Positions 41,991 to 50,369 of a stretch of 64,000 nt of DNA are shown piece after piece. The DNA comes from Pannonibacter sp. XCT-53 (lineage in GTDB: Bacteria > Pseudomonadota > Alphaproteobacteria > Rhizobiales > Stappiaceae): positions 1,612,001 through 1,676,000 of the forward strand of contig NZ_JAABLQ010000001.1 in assembly GCF_009915765.1 (NCBI RefSeq). The letters are read 5' to 3'. The notes beneath the pieces are model-generated. The model saw only the letters and a list, made by a program, of their open reading frames with translations, made no database searches and was not told where the DNA came from. Position numbers and translations under genes: made by a program. Position 1 is the stretch's first letter; the number at the start of each line of letters is the position of its first letter.

Positions 41991-42587
41991 TCAGTGCGAG
42001 GCGGGAATGTGGGTTCCGGTGCCGACCGGACGGATCTCGGCCGCCATGCGCCCCTTGGGCCCCATGCCGAAGCGCACGAGCACGTCCTGGCCCGGGCGCA
42101 GCTCGGTGAGCCCGAAGCGGCGGAGCGTCTCCATGTGGATGAAGATGTCCTCGGAGCCCTCGCCCTGGGTCAGGAAGCCGAAGCCCTTGACCCGGTTGAA
42201 CCACTTGACCGTTGCGCGCTCGAACCCCGTTTCGGGCACGACCTGCACATGGGTCCGGGACGGCGGGAGCTGCGAGGGATGCACGGCCGTCGATTCGTCC
42301 ATCGACAGGATGCGGAAGGCCTGGAGCCCGCGCGGCTTGTCGAGCACCTCGCACACCACCCGGGCGCCTTCATAGGCGGTCTGGAAGCCGTCGCGGCGCA
42401 GGCACGTAACGTGAAGCAGGATGTCCGGCAGGCCGTTGTCGGGCACGATGAAACCGTAGCCCTTGGCGATGTCGAACCATTTGATGGTCCCCGCGACCTC
42501 GATCAGATCGACGGCGACATCATCCGCCATCGCCTCGATCAATCGGGGATCCTGTGCCGCTTTACCCCCCATCGTCAAACGCCCCAT
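41991..42587 (-). CDS. Two-domain cold-shock protein
   Basis: 198 residues with two cold-shock domains. The first (about 31-95) reads VAGTIKWFDIAKGYGFIVPDNGLPDILLHVTCLRRDG; the second (about 122-190) reads ERATVKWFNRVKGFGFLTQGEGSEDIFIHMETLRRFGLTELRPGQDVLVRFGMGPKGRMAAEIRPV. RNP1 (KGYGFI, KGFGFL) and RNP2 (DILLHV, DIFIHM) motifs are both present, so it binds single-stranded RNA or DNA. Double-CSD proteins are typical of alphaproteobacteria. Start ATG 42587 has GAGG 11 nt upstream; ATG 42572 is an alternative. Confidence 0.93.
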   Translation of the reverse strand: MGRLTMGGKAAQDPRLIEAMADDVAVDLIEVAGTIKWFDIAKGYGFIVPDNGLPDILLHVTCLRRDGFQTAYEGARVVCEVLDKPRGLQAFRILSMDESTAVHPSQLPPSRTHVQVVPETGFERATVKWFNRVKGFGFLTQGEGSEDIFIHMETLRRFGLTELRPGQDVLVRFGMGPKGRMAAEIRPVGTGTHIPASH

Positions 42588-42726
42588 CCTTTACGCCGCC
42601 TCTCTCAGCTGGACGGTCGGTTTGCCGACTCACCGCCTCGCTGATTCCTAATAAAAGGATAACACCGGCAACCCCCTCCACCAGAGGATTTTGTTAACTA
42701 ACCACAGCTCGGTCTGTTGCGGCGCA

Positions 42727-43509
42727 TCAGCTCTCGCCAGAAAAAGCGGCAAATGTCGCAGCCAGCGGCGTTGCCATCAGGCAGCTGGCAAGATGATCCA
42801 GCGGCGTGGGGTCCCGATTTACGATCACGAGATCGGCCCCGGCCGCAACGGCGAGTTCCGGCAGGGTCGCCGCCGGGTGGACAGCTAGCGAGGACCCGAG
42901 CACCAGGAAGACGTCGGCCTGCCGGGCTGCCGCAACGGCGCGCGCCAGCTTGTCCTGCGGCATCGCCTCGCCGAAACTGACGACAGCGGCCTTGAGAAGA
43001 CCGCCGCAGGCCGCGCAGCGCGGGCTTCGTCCGGCGGCCACCGCCTCCTGCTGCGCGGGTATCCCGGCCGGATGCCGGCAGTCGAGGCAATGGGCATAGG
43101 TGCCATTGCCATGCAGCTCGATCAGGGTCCCGGCCGCCTGCCCGGCGCGCTGGTGCAGGCCGTCGATGTTCTGCGTCACCACCAGCCCGATGCGCCCTTC
43201 CCCGGTCAGCCGCGCCAGCGCCCGGTGCGCCGCGTTCGGCGCCGCCGCCGTGAACTCGGCGTGAAACTGGAAGCGGCGGCGCCAGTCTTCCAGCCGCGCC
43301 GCCTTGTCTGTCACGAAGGCCTGGTATTGAATGGGGGCGTGGGTGGACCATATGCCTCCCGGCGACCGGTAATCGGGAATGCCCGACTCCGTGGACAGGC
43401 CCGCACCGGTCAGCACCACCACGCGCCCGTTCAGGGCAAACAGGTCGGCCAGCATGGCGCTGGCTTCCTTCACATCCTCGATTCGCCCCGCGCCGGATCG
43501 GCTTGTCAT
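42727..43509 (-). CDS. cobB: NAD-dependent protein deacylase (Sir2)
   Basis: 260 residues. NAD-binding [20 protein letters not shown], the catalytic region [13 protein letters not shown] with ELHGNG (catalytic His), the zinc cysteines in CLDC and CAAC, and VVSFGEAMP and [11 protein letters not shown] are all present. It removes acyl groups from lysines in the cytosol. Start ATG 43509 gives a normal N-terminus. It is divergent from gloA with a 90-bp shared promoter region. Confidence 0.93.
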   Translation of the reverse strand: MTSRSGAGRIEDVKEASAMLADLFALNGRVVVLTGAGLSTESGIPDYRSPGGIWSTHAPIQYQAFVTDKAARLEDWRRRFQFHAEFTAAAPNAAHRALARLTGEGRIGLVVTQNIDGLHQRAGQAAGTLIELHGNGTYAHCLDCRHPAGIPAQQEAVAAGRSPRCAACGGLLKAAVVSFGEAMPQDKLARAVAAARQADVFLVLGSSLAVHPAATLPELAVAAGADLVIVNRDPTPLDHLASCLMATPLAATFAAFSGES

Positions 43510-43599
43510 GGGTCTGCGGCCCTGTCCGTCTGTCGATGGGGCAGTTTCCGCCGTCCTGGCCCGACGATGCAAGCCCCGGCGCCAGCCCGGAAAGACAAG

Positions 43600-44040
43600 A
43601 TGCGCTATCTGCACACGATGGTCCGCGTGACCAATGTCGATGAATCGCTTGATTTCTATTGCAACAAGATGGGCATGACCGAAGTGCGCCGCATGGAGCA
43701 CCAGGCAGGCCGCTTCACGCTGATCTTCCTTGCGGCCCGCGAGGACGTCGAGAGCGGCCGCGCCCACGCCGCACCGCTGCTGGAGCTCACCTACAACTGG
43801 GATCCGGAGACCTACACCGGTGGCCGCAACTTCGGCCACCTCGCCTATGAGGTCGACGACATCTATGCCTTCTGCGCCGACCTGATGGCCAAGGGCGTGA
43901 CCATCAACCGCCCGCCGCGCGACGGTCGCATGGCCTTCGTGAAGTCCCCGGACGGCATCTCCATCGAGCTGCTGCAGAAGGGCGAAGCCAAGGCACCGGC
44001 CGAGCCCTGGGCGTCGATGCCCAACACCGGCACCTGGTAA
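43600..44040 (+). CDS. gloA: Lactoylglutathione lyase (glyoxalase I)
   Basis: 146 residues, one VOC unit repeated as two beta-alpha-beta3 modules. [31 protein letters not shown] and [69 protein letters not shown] carry the four metal ligands (His5, Glu of LLELTYN, His of FGHLAY, Glu of SIELL). It converts the methylglyoxal-glutathione hemithioacetal to S-lactoylglutathione. GGAAAGAC precedes the ATG. Confidence 0.94.
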   Translation: MRYLHTMVRVTNVDESLDFYCNKMGMTEVRRMEHQAGRFTLIFLAAREDVESGRAHAAPLLELTYNWDPETYTGGRNFGHLAYEVDDIYAFCADLMAKGVTINRPPRDGRMAFVKSPDGISIELLQKGEAKAPAEPWASMPNTGTW

Positions 44041-44239
44041 ACCGACGAGACGCGGTCCGGCCGGAGGGTCATCCGGCCGGACCGAGGATTTCTGCGGGCG
44101 CTCAAGGGCCCGTGATGAATCTTTCGCGGGGCCGTCATCCAGCCTGTGGAAAACCATGCAAGATCCCTCTTGCGAGCTCCGCGCAATCTGCCTATAAGCC
44201 TCCTCACACGACGCGGCCCACACGGGCCGCACCGAGTAA

Positions 44240-44314
44240 GCGCCCATCGTCTAGCGGTCAGGACGTCGCCCTTTCACGGCGAAAACAGGGGTTCGATTCC
44301 CCTTGGGCGTACCA
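44240..44314 (+). tRNA. tRNA-Glu (anticodon TTC)
   Basis: It begins GCGCCCATCGTCTAGCGG and ends TGGGCGTACCA, with encoded CCA. Anticodon loop CTTTCAC within CGCC/GGCG, T arm AGGGG-TTCGATT-CCCCT. Confidence 0.96.
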
Positions 44315-44653
44315 CTCGCTTCCCGGCAGAGCCGGTTGCCTCCCAAACCAAAAGCCAAGTTGCAGCAAGCTGTTACACCAGCGTGTTGATGTTGTGCTGC
44401 ATCTGGTCTCGTCACGCCCGAGACGGTGCGGAGGAGACGGCACGGGTCGTCTGGTCAGTGCTGCCCCGAGTTTCGCGTCTCAGCGCGGAGGCCGGCGAGG
44501 AGGACGCAGAGGAGTGAGGATCGCCCCGGTCCGCGCCAGTCCCCTGGCCGCAGCGGCAGCCGCGCCAGCGTGCCGGCATCGCCTGCCCCGGGCATGCGTC
44601 CGGACCAGCTCTCCAGTCCATCTCGGTCCGGGCGGGCCCGCTCTCGCGGACGA
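44315..44653 (+). other. Intergenic region behind tRNA-Glu
   Basis: No gene, terminator or repeat that I can support. The composition drops in GC just after the tRNA (44330-44410), then returns to background. Confidence 0.4.
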
Positions 44654-45157
44654 TCAGTCTTCCGGCGGGGCTTCGGGCTGGCCCAGGTGCCCGATCAGCC
44701 GTTCGAGCCGATCCATGAGCTCATCCAGCTCCGGGCCGCCGCAGCGGTCCTCGAGCATGCGATAGATGGCCGCGCTTTCCGGGCTGATGCGGTCGATGAG
44801 CGCAAGCCCCTCGGGCGCGATCCGAACCAGCGTGCGGCGCCCGTCTTCCGTGTCCTTGCGCAGCAGGATCAGGCCGCGCCGCTCGAGCAACCGGATCATC
44901 CGGGTCAGGCTCGGCGCGAGAATCAGGGCGCGGGCCGCCAGCTGGGTTGCATCCAGCTCGCCGTCTTCCGCCAGCACGCGCATCACCCGCCACTGTTGCT
45001 CCGTCAGGTCGTGACGGGTCAGCATGGGCCGGAAATGGGCCATGACGCTTTCCCGCGCGCGCAGCAAGGCGATCGGGAGTGAACGGCGTGTTGCCCTGAG
45101 GTGGCCTGCGGCGCCTGTCCGCGACCCGTCGTCGTCTGTGCTTCCGTCCGGATTCAT
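44654..45157 (-). CDS. hpaR: MarR-family repressor of homoprotocatechuate degradation
   Basis: 167 residues. HpaR pattern: ATRRSLPIALLRARESVMAHFRPMLTRHDLTEQQWRVMRVLAEDGELDATQLAARALILAPSLTRMIRLLERRGLILLRKDTEDGRRTLVRIAPEGLALI, a winged helix with the MarR wing DTEDGRR. It should repress hpaFEDGH until homoprotocatechuate binds. Start ATG 45157 follows AGAGGG at 5 nt; the frame upstream (to 45280) runs into the operator. Divergent from hpaF. Confidence 0.92.
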   Translation of the reverse strand: MNPDGSTDDDGSRTGAAGHLRATRRSLPIALLRARESVMAHFRPMLTRHDLTEQQWRVMRVLAEDGELDATQLAARALILAPSLTRMIRLLERRGLILLRKDTEDGRRTLVRIAPEGLALIDRISPESAAIYRMLEDRCGGPELDELMDRLERLIGHLGQPEAPPED

Positions 45158-45259
45158 CAAGCCCTCTCGGCGGTTTGCCTTGTCCTTCGGACGCCGCGCG
45201 TCCGTCTCTCCTTGCGCGTCTCCCTGCCTATAAATCATTTGACGCCCCGGCGGATCTAT

Positions 45260-45275
45260 ATTTAACATGTTAAAT
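45260..45275. promoter_or_regulatory. HpaR operator candidate
   Basis: ATTTAACATGTTAAAT is a perfect 16-bp palindrome in the 137-bp hpaR-hpaF intergenic region, 20 nt before the hpaF start. Size and symmetry suit a MarR dimer that would control both directions. Confidence 0.7.
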
Positions 45276-45294
45276 ACCAACAGGGATAACGCGC

Positions 45295-45696
45295 ATGCCT
45301 CACCTCATCCTGCAGTACGGCGGCCCCGTTCCGGCGGCCGTCGACATGACGGCGGCCTGTCAGGCCCTCCATGCCGCCATGCTGGCCACCGGCCTGTTCG
45401 AGCTGGGGGCGATCCGTGTGCGGGCGCTGAAGGCGGATGCGGCGGCGATCGGTGACCTGCTGCCGGAGAATGCCTTCGTCGACCTCGTGCTGCGGATCGG
45501 TGTCGGGCGCAGCGCGGAGGAGAAGACGGCTGCCGGCGAGGCGATCTTCGCCGCGGCAGCCGCGGTCTTCTCCCCGCTTCTCAGCGGGGCCCACTTCGCC
45601 CTGTCCCTGGAGATTGTCGAGATCGATCCGGCCCTGAGCTGGAAGAGAAACACCATGCACCCGCGGCTGCGGACTGCCGGGAAGGAGCGTCCATGA
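45295..45696 (+). CDS. hpaF: 5-carboxymethyl-2-hydroxymuconate delta-isomerase
   Basis: 133 residues of the CHMI/tautomerase superfamily, with the catalytic proline directly after Met (MPHLILQYGGPV). It shifts the double bond of 5-carboxymethyl-2-hydroxymuconate in the meta-cleavage pathway of 3,4-dihydroxyphenylacetate. First gene of hpaFEDGH; the stop overlaps hpaE by 4 bp. Confidence 0.92.
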   Translation: MPHLILQYGGPVPAAVDMTAACQALHAAMLATGLFELGAIRVRALKADAAAIGDLLPENAFVDLVLRIGVGRSAEEKTAAGEAIFAAAAAVFSPLLSGAHFALSLEIVEIDPALSWKRNTMHPRLRTAGKERP

Positions 45697-47213
45697 GTGA
45701 CCTGCAACAGAACCTTGCGCGCGCCGAGGGGTATCTTGCCCGCTTTGCCCGCGATGGCGTGCTGAACCACATCGGCGGCGTGTCGGGTCCGGCCGACAGC
45801 GGCGAGACTTTCGAGACGCGCTCTCCGGCCGATGGCCGGCTGCTGGCCAAGGTCGCCAGGGGCGGTGCCTCCGACATCGACAAGGCAGCCAGGGCGGCCA
45901 AGGCGGCGTTCAGGAGCTGGGCTGCCCTCTCCGGCGCCGACCGGCGCAAGATCCTGCACAGGATCGCCGACGGCATCGTTGCCCGCGCCGACGAGATTGC
46001 CTTCACCGAATGCATGGACACCGGCCAGGCGCTGCGCTTCATGTCGAAGGCAGCGCTGCGCGGAGCGGAAAACTTCCGCTTCTATGCCGACAAGGCCCCG
46101 GAAGCCCGCGACGGCCAGTCGATCCAGGCGCCGGGCCAGGTGAACATCACCACCCGCCATCCGATCGGACCGGTCGGCGTGATCACGCCTTGGAACACGC
46201 CCTTCATGCTGTCCACGTGGAAGATCGCACCGGCATTGGCTGCCGGCTGCACCGTCGTCCACAAGCCGGCCGAATTCTCGCCGCTGACCGCCCGTCTGCT
46301 GGTCGAGATCGCCGAGGAGGCCGGACTGCCGAAGGGCGTCTGGAACCTCGTCAACGGCTTCGGCGAGGACGCCGGCAAGGCGCTCACCATGCACCCGGAC
46401 ATCAAGGCCATCGCCTTTGTCGGTGAAAGCCGCACCGGCTCGATGATCATGCGCCAGGGCTCCGACACGCTGAAGCGCGTCCATTTCGAGCTTGGCGGCA
46501 AGAACCCGGTCGTCGTCTTCGCCGATGCCGATCTGGAGCGGGCAGCGGATGCCGCCGTCTTCATGATCTATTCGCTGAACGGCGAGCGCTGCACCTCCTC
46601 CTCCCGCCTCCTGGTGGAAGAAAGCATCCATGACGCCTTCGTCGCCAGGGTTGCCGAGAAGGCTGCCCGCATCAAGGTCGGCCACCCGCTCGATCCGCAG
46701 ACGGTCATCGGCCCGCTGATCCACGAGGTGCACGAGAAGAAGGTTCTGTCCTACTTCGACATCGCCCGGGAAGACGGGGCCACCCTTGCCGTCGGCGGCC
46801 AGAAGCTCGGCGGCGAGTTCGCCGGCGGGCATTATGTTGCCCCCACCCTCTTCACCGGCGCGAACCAGTCCATGCGCATCGCGCAGGAGGAAATCTTCGG
46901 CCCGGTCCTGACCGCGATCCCGTTCAGGACCGAAGAGGAAGCCCTCGCGATTGCCAATGACGTCGAATACGGCCTCACCGGCTACATCTGGACCAATGAC
47001 GTCACCCGCGCCTTCCGTTTCTCGGAGGGCCTGGAGGCGGGCATGATCTGGGTGAACTCGGAGAACGTCCGCCATCTGCCCACGCCCTTCGGCGGCGTCA
47101 AGAACTCCGGCATCGGCCGCGACGGCGGCGACTGGTCCTTCGATTTCTACATGGAAACCAAGAACATCGCCTTTGCCACAGTGGCCCATGCCATCCCCAA
47201 ACTCGGCGGCTGA
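45693..47213 (+). CDS. hpaE: 5-carboxymethyl-2-hydroxymuconate semialdehyde dehydrogenase
   Basis: 506 residues of the NAD-dependent aldehyde dehydrogenase family. PIGPVGVITPWNTPFMLSTWKIAPALAAGCTVVHKPAEFSPLTA (cofactor region), the general base Glu in HFELGGKNPV and the nucleophile Cys in GERCTSSSR are present. It oxidises the ring-cleavage semialdehyde. The ATG overlaps the hpaF stop (ATGA), which couples translation. Confidence 0.94.
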   Translation: MSDLQQNLARAEGYLARFARDGVLNHIGGVSGPADSGETFETRSPADGRLLAKVARGGASDIDKAARAAKAAFRSWAALSGADRRKILHRIADGIVARADEIAFTECMDTGQALRFMSKAALRGAENFRFYADKAPEARDGQSIQAPGQVNITTRHPIGPVGVITPWNTPFMLSTWKIAPALAAGCTVVHKPAEFSPLTARLLVEIAEEAGLPKGVWNLVNGFGEDAGKALTMHPDIKAIAFVGESRTGSMIMRQGSDTLKRVHFELGGKNPVVVFADADLERAADAAVFMIYSLNGERCTSSSRLLVEESIHDAFVARVAEKAARIKVGHPLDPQTVIGPLIHEVHEKKVLSYFDIAREDGATLAVGGQKLGGEFAGGHYVAPTLFTGANQSMRIAQEEIFGPVLTAIPFRTEEEALAIANDVEYGLTGYIWTNDVTRAFRFSEGLEAGMIWVNSENVRHLPTPFGGVKNSGIGRDGGDWSFDFYMETKNIAFATVAHAIPKLGG

Positions 47214-47264
47214 CCCCGCTTACGCCCTGAACAGAACAGTCCGGACTGCCTCCGGGAGGACCCG

Positions 47265-48245
47265 ATGCCCATTCCTGCGCCCAACCTGTACCCGCCCTTC
47301 AACATCGTGCGGCTCAGCCATGTGGAATTCACCGTTCGTGACCTTGCTGCCTCGCGTGCCTTCTACGTCGACACGCTCGGCCTGCAGGTGACCGACGAGA
47401 CCGACAGCGAGATCTACCTGCGCGCCCTGGAAGAGCGCGGCCACCACTGCATCATCCTGAAGAAGGGCGAGAGCGCGCGCGCCAACGTGCTGGGCTTCAA
47501 GCTCTTTGACGAGGATGACCTTGCCAGGGCCGAGCGCTTCTTCAAGGCCAAAGGGTTGCCGGTGGAGTGGGTCGAGCGGCCCTACCAGTCGCGCACGCTG
47601 CGCACGCAGGATCCGCACGGCATTCCGCTGGAATTCTACACCCGCATGGACCGGCTGCCGCCGATCCATCAGCAATACGCCCTCTACAAGGGCGTGAAGC
47701 CGCTGCGCATCGACCACTTCAACTGCTTCAGCCCGAGCGTGGACGAGAGCGTTGCCTTCTACAACGAGATCGGCTTCCGGGTGACGGAATACACCGAGGA
47801 CGAGGTCTCGAAGAAGCTCTGGGCCGCCTGGACGCACCGCAAGGGCGGCGTGCATGACATCGCCTTCACCAACGGCCGGGGCCCGCGCCTGCACCACACC
47901 GCCTTCTGGGTGCCGACGCCGCTCAACATCATCGACCTGCTCGACCTGATGGCCACCACCGGCTATCTCGCCAACATCGAGCGCGGCCCGGGCCGGCATG
48001 GCATTTCCAACGCCTTCTTCCTCTACATCCGCGACCCGGATGGCCACCGCATCGAGATCTACTGCTCCGACTACCAGACGGTCGATCCGGATCTGGAGCC
48101 GATCAAGTGGGACCTGAAGGACCCGCAGCGCCAGACGCTCTGGGGGGCGCCCGCGCCGAAGTCCTGGTTCGAGGAAGGCAGCCTCTTTGCCGGCGTCGAG
48201 CCCGTTGCCGCCACGCTGGACGCCCAGCCGATCGTGGCCCCGTGA
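47265..48245 (+). CDS. hpaD: 3,4-dihydroxyphenylacetate 2,3-dioxygenase
   Basis: 326 residues, a type I extradiol dioxygenase built of VOC modules. Ligands of the active-site metal are the His in LRIDHFNCFSPSVDES (about 151), the His in RLHHTAFWVPTPLN (about 211) and the Glu in GHRIEIYCSDY (about 263), as in the Brevibacterium/Arthrobacter homoprotocatechuate dioxygenases. It opens the catechol ring next to the side chain. GGGAGG lies 6 nt before the ATG. Confidence 0.94.
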   Translation: MPIPAPNLYPPFNIVRLSHVEFTVRDLAASRAFYVDTLGLQVTDETDSEIYLRALEERGHHCIILKKGESARANVLGFKLFDEDDLARAERFFKAKGLPVEWVERPYQSRTLRTQDPHGIPLEFYTRMDRLPPIHQQYALYKGVKPLRIDHFNCFSPSVDESVAFYNEIGFRVTEYTEDEVSKKLWAAWTHRKGGVHDIAFTNGRGPRLHHTAFWVPTPLNIIDLLDLMATTGYLANIERGPGRHGISNAFFLYIRDPDGHRIEIYCSDYQTVDPDLEPIKWDLKDPQRQTLWGAPAPKSWFEEGSLFAGVEPVAATLDAQPIVAP

Positions 48246-48257
48246 GGAGATGACGCC

Positions 48258-49142
48258 ATGACCATCGCCCTGCCCTCTCCCCGCCTCGTCGGCTTTCACA
48301 AGGATGGCCAGCGCCGCTACGGTCTGGTCAACGGCGATGGTGTCGTCGACCTCAGCGCCCGGTTCGGGGCCCGCTGGCCGACCCTCAGCCGCGTGCTCGC
48401 CGACGGCGCGCTGTCCCGGCTGGTTGACGAGGCAGCCGGCCTGCCGGCGGACCTCGCTCTCGACGGTCTCAGCTTCGACCTCCCCGTCACCGACGCAGAC
48501 AAGTACATCTGCGTCGGCGTCAACTTCCCCGACCGCAACGAGGAGTACAAGGACGGCCAGGCCGCACCGTCGAATCCGTCCCTGTTCGTGCGCTTCTCCT
48601 CGTCCTTCACCGGCCACACCGCGCCGCTGATCCGCCCGCCGGAATCGCATCAGCTCGACTACGAGGGCGAGATCGTCATCGTCATCGGCAAGCCGGGCCG
48701 CCGGATCGCCGAGAGGGATGCCCTGTCCCACATCGCCGGCCTCAGCCTTGCCAACGAAGGTACGCTGCGCGACTGGGTCCGCCACGCCAAGTTCAACGTG
48801 ACGCAGGGCAAGAACTTCGACCGCTCCGGGTCGCTTGGCCCCTGGTTCGTGCCCTTCACCAGCGAGGCGCAGATTGCCGACATCGCGCTGGAGACCCGGG
48901 TGAACGGCGAGCTGCGCCAGTCGGACCGCACCAGCCGCATGATCTTCTCCTTCCGCAAGATCATCGCCTACATCTCGACTTTCGCCACGCTGCTGCCGGG
49001 CGATGTCATCCTGACCGGGACGCCGACCGGCGCCGGCGCACGTTTCGATCCGCCGATCTGGCTGAAGCCGGGCGATGTGATCGAGGTCAGCGCGGACGGG
49101 CTCGGAACCCTGACCAACCCTGTTGCCGACGAGGTGATCTGA
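48258..49142 (+). CDS. hpaG: Fumarylacetoacetate hydrolase-fold decarboxylase/isomerase
   Basis: 294 residues. The FAH-fold signature is clear: KYICVGVNFPDRNEEYKDGQAAPSNPSLFVRF, YEGEIVIVIGKPGRRI (metal Glu pair), NEGTLRDWVRHAKFNVTQGKNFDRSGSLGPWFVP and ILTGTPTGAGARFDPP. In this cluster it should decarboxylate 5-oxopent-3-ene-1,2,5-tricarboxylate and isomerise the product. It starts 12 bp after hpaD; the stop overlaps the hpaH ATG by 1 nt (TGATG). Confidence 0.9.
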   Translation: MTIALPSPRLVGFHKDGQRRYGLVNGDGVVDLSARFGARWPTLSRVLADGALSRLVDEAAGLPADLALDGLSFDLPVTDADKYICVGVNFPDRNEEYKDGQAAPSNPSLFVRFSSSFTGHTAPLIRPPESHQLDYEGEIVIVIGKPGRRIAERDALSHIAGLSLANEGTLRDWVRHAKFNVTQGKNFDRSGSLGPWFVPFTSEAQIADIALETRVNGELRQSDRTSRMIFSFRKIIAYISTFATLLPGDVILTGTPTGAGARFDPPIWLKPGDVIEVSADGLGTLTNPVADEVI

Positions 49143-49945
49143 TGCTGAGTGCCGCCGAAATCGACGCCGCCGCCGCTGCCCTCGATGAGGCCGAGCGGAC
49201 CCGGGTGCAGACCGGGCTCCTGTCCCTGAAGCATCCCGGCATGACCATGGACGACGCCTACGCGGTCCAGGCCGCCTGGGTGAAGCGCAAGCTGGCGGCC
49301 GGGCGCAAGGTGACCGGCTGGAAGATCGGCCTCACCTCCAAGGCGATGCAATATGCGCTCAACATCGACATCCCGGATTCGGGCGTGCTGTTCGACGACA
49401 TGGCCTTCGAGGACGGCTCGGTCATCCCCGAGGACCGTTTCATCCAGCCGCGCATCGAGGCGGAGATCGCCTTCATCCTGAAGGCCCCGCTGAAGGGACC
49501 GGATGTCACCGTCTTCGACGTGCTGAACGCGACCGACTACATCACGCCCTCGCTGGAAATCCTCGACACGCGCATCGTCCGGGTCGATCCTCAGACGAAG
49601 CAGACCCGCACCATCGTCGACACGATTTCCGACAACGCCGCCAATGCCGGCTACGTGCTGGGTGGCCGGCCGATGCGGCCCGATGCGGTCGACATGCGCT
49701 GGATGGGGGCGATTGTCTCGCGGAATGGCGAGGTCGAGGAAACCGGCCTCGGCGCCGGCGTTCTCAACAACCCGGCCCGCGGCATCGCGTGGCTTGCCAA
49801 CCGTCTGGCCCAGTATGGCATGGGCCTGTCGGCGGGAGAGGTGGTGCTCGCCGGATCCTTCATCCGTCCGGTCGAGGCCCCGCACGGCGCGTCGATCCAT
49901 GCCGACTTCGGTCCGTTTGGCAGCGTGAGTTGCCATTTCCGCTGA
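49142..49945 (+). CDS. hpaH: 2-oxo-hept-4-ene-1,7-dioate hydratase
   Basis: 267 residues of the hydratase/decarboxylase family (MhpD/HpaH). KVTGWKIGLTSKAMQYALNIDIPDSGVLFDDMAFEDGSVIPEDRFIQPRIEAEIAFIL contains the Glu metal ligands; ATDYITPSLEILDTRI and GLSAGEVVLAGSFIRPV complete the fold. It adds water to the oxo-heptenedioate. The aldolase hpaI, hydroxylase hpaBC and transporter are not in the window. Last gene of the operon. Confidence 0.93.
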   Translation: MLSAAEIDAAAAALDEAERTRVQTGLLSLKHPGMTMDDAYAVQAAWVKRKLAAGRKVTGWKIGLTSKAMQYALNIDIPDSGVLFDDMAFEDGSVIPEDRFIQPRIEAEIAFILKAPLKGPDVTVFDVLNATDYITPSLEILDTRIVRVDPQTKQTRTIVDTISDNAANAGYVLGGRPMRPDAVDMRWMGAIVSRNGEVEETGLGAGVLNNPARGIAWLANRLAQYGMGLSAGEVVLAGSFIRPVEAPHGASIHADFGPFGSVSCHFR

Positions 49946-49979
49946 AAAGCCGCGCCTCGTGATGTGCACGACGGACAGG

Positions 49980-50007
49980 CCGTATCATCTGACCGATGAT
50001 GCGGCCT
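49980..50007 (+). repeat. 28-bp direct repeat with hairpin, left of repeat copy B
   Basis: The stem CCGTATCATC/GATGATGCGG (one T-G pair) has a TGACC loop; the same 28 bp recurs exactly at 50264-50291. It lies 34 nt after the hpaH stop, where a terminator would be expected, but has no T-tract because the 256-bp element follows. Confidence 0.85.
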
Positions 50008-50263
50008 GTGACTGCTGACAAACCTGCTCACAGTCATCCCGGCCCAGCTGAGCGTGAGCGAAGCGCCGAGCCGGGATCCAGATATCAGCCGCGCGAAGCG
50101 CGACACACCTGCCGGTCGCAAGACGTATCGAGTTGACTTGGTTTTGGGCTCGCTTGCGCTCGCACAGACGTCCTGGATTCCGGATCTGCGGTTCGCTGGG
50201 CGCTCACCTTGTCCGGAATGACGGCAAACTTTCGAAACTCCGAAATTTGTCAGTCGTCTGAGA
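50008..50263 (-). repeat. 256-bp repeat element, copy B (inverted relative to copy A)
   Basis: Reverse complement of 6054-6309 with scattered substitutions, and the same length. One terminal repeat is intact (GACTGCTGACAAAC at 50010-50023), the other partly degenerate (TTTGTCAGTCGTCTGA). Both palindromic modules are preserved: GTCATCCCGGC ... GCCGGGATCC (50033-50080) and CTGGATTCCGGA ... TCCGGAATGACGG (50172-50224). No coding capacity. Confidence 0.88.
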
Positions 50264-50295
50264 CCGTATCATCTGACCGATGATGCGGCCTTCTT
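50264..50295 (+). terminator. Second copy of the 28-bp hairpin repeat, with T-rich tail
   Basis: An identical 28-mer to 49980-50007. Here the stem is followed by TTCTTG, so this copy is the better candidate for the hpaFEDGH terminator, now about 320 nt behind the operon. Confidence 0.6.
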
Positions 50296-50369
50296 GTATG
50301 ATGGGGCCCCGCATGGCAGAAAAAGGCATGCCATCGCGTTCGCCCGCCCATGCCCGGAGGAGGCAAGAC

